DNA of 64,000 nt. Source: Sphingomonas sp. CCH21-G11 (GTDB lineage: Bacteria > Pseudomonadota > Alphaproteobacteria > Sphingomonadales > Sphingomonadaceae). Shown in pieces: positions 63,927-64,000 of this stretch. The stretch spans positions 31,715-95,714 of the forward strand of contig NZ_LSHX01000032.1 of NCBI RefSeq assembly GCF_001555965.1. Reading direction: 5' to 3'. Below the pieces are notes generated by a model. It saw only the letters and a list, made by a program, of their open reading frames with translations. It had not been told where the DNA came from and did no database searches. Position numbers and translations under genes: made by a program. How positions within the stretch are numbered: the first letter of the stretch is position 1; each line of letters starts with the position of its first letter.

Positions 63927-64000
63927 TCAGGCGCGTCCTCCGCCCCCGGCATCGCAAAGGGACCGACACGCCGGGGGCGGAGGACGCGCCTGAATGAACG
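63920..64000. repeat. Perfect 31-bp inverted repeat reaching the window edge
   Basis: 63920-63950 and 63970-64000 are exact reverse complements (31 of 31) with a 19-nt spacer. The left arm covers ATG AAC G of the NfeD gene; the right arm has ATGAACG in the opposite direction at its end. The arm may continue beyond 64000. Confidence 0.95.

Noticed and set aside
63920..64000. Ordinary rho-independent terminator at the right edge
   Set aside because: The arms cover the start codon of the NfeD gene and have no U-run; a terminator would not be placed there.

Overview
The window is a high-GC stretch of an alphaproteobacterial chromosome, most likely from Sphingomonas or a close relative. The evidence is a ChvG/ChvI pair divergent from an ATP-type pckA and followed by hprK-rapZ-EIIA-HPr, a psp locus led by a small TonB-like gene, sphingomonad-style DUF genes, and many short palindromic GC-rich intergenic repeats. 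Almost every gene is core or housekeeping; only the extreme left end looks accessory. No rRNA operon, CRISPR array, prophage or IS element was seen.

Layout. 1-1091: 3'-truncated DNA/RNA non-specific endonuclease ending at the window edge, next to tRNA-Thr(TGT). 1111-8203: DUF429-like protein, MmcQ/YjbR protein, secreted serine hydrolase, rarA, a membrane protein/XRE pair, a DUF5694 protein and a GT4 glycosyltransferase. 8282-13300: DUF2945 protein, radA, cvpA, IscU-like scaffold, CPA2 cation/proton antiporter and DUF423 protein, the last four with overlapping ends. 13562-16458: LysR regulator divergent from a TonB-dependent receptor. 16611-22265: aroK-aroB-DUF2256 on the minus strand; small membrane protein, large secreted protein, xerD and accA on the plus strand. 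22451-31789: two Flp pilins, Nudix hydrolase, priA, GAF-PAS-GGDEF protein, transaldolase-like gene, xerC, DedA protein, gshB and sufE.

32049-37108 is the most unusual region. A PspF-type activator faces a ten-gene minus-strand operon behind a near-perfect sigma-54 promoter: TonB-like protein, pspA, pspB, pspC, then six consecutive 79-108 residue proteins, each with one N-terminal membrane helix and a coiled coil. Most end in a tail that matches the tail of PspC. This looks like a tandem expansion of PspB/PspC-type membrane partners.

37224-42019: sodB, septation protein A, ftsY, mtaB and a soluble PAS-PAS protein with a shortened chemoreceptor tip. 42023-52215: fatty-acid degradation (tesB, two acyl-CoA dehydrogenases, FadJ-like enzyme, serine hydrolase, acyl-CoA synthetase) with an AraC regulator. 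52226-59193: RNA methyltransferase, incomplete regulatory PTS (HPr, EIIA, RapZ, short HprK), ChvG/ChvI and divergent pckA with a palindromic operator candidate, linking envelope/acid sensing to carbon flux. 59241-63926: conserved hypothetical, YidB-like DUF937 protein, MscS channel, DUF885 protein and NfeD-like protein. The last 81 bases form a perfect 31-bp inverted repeat that runs into the window edge.
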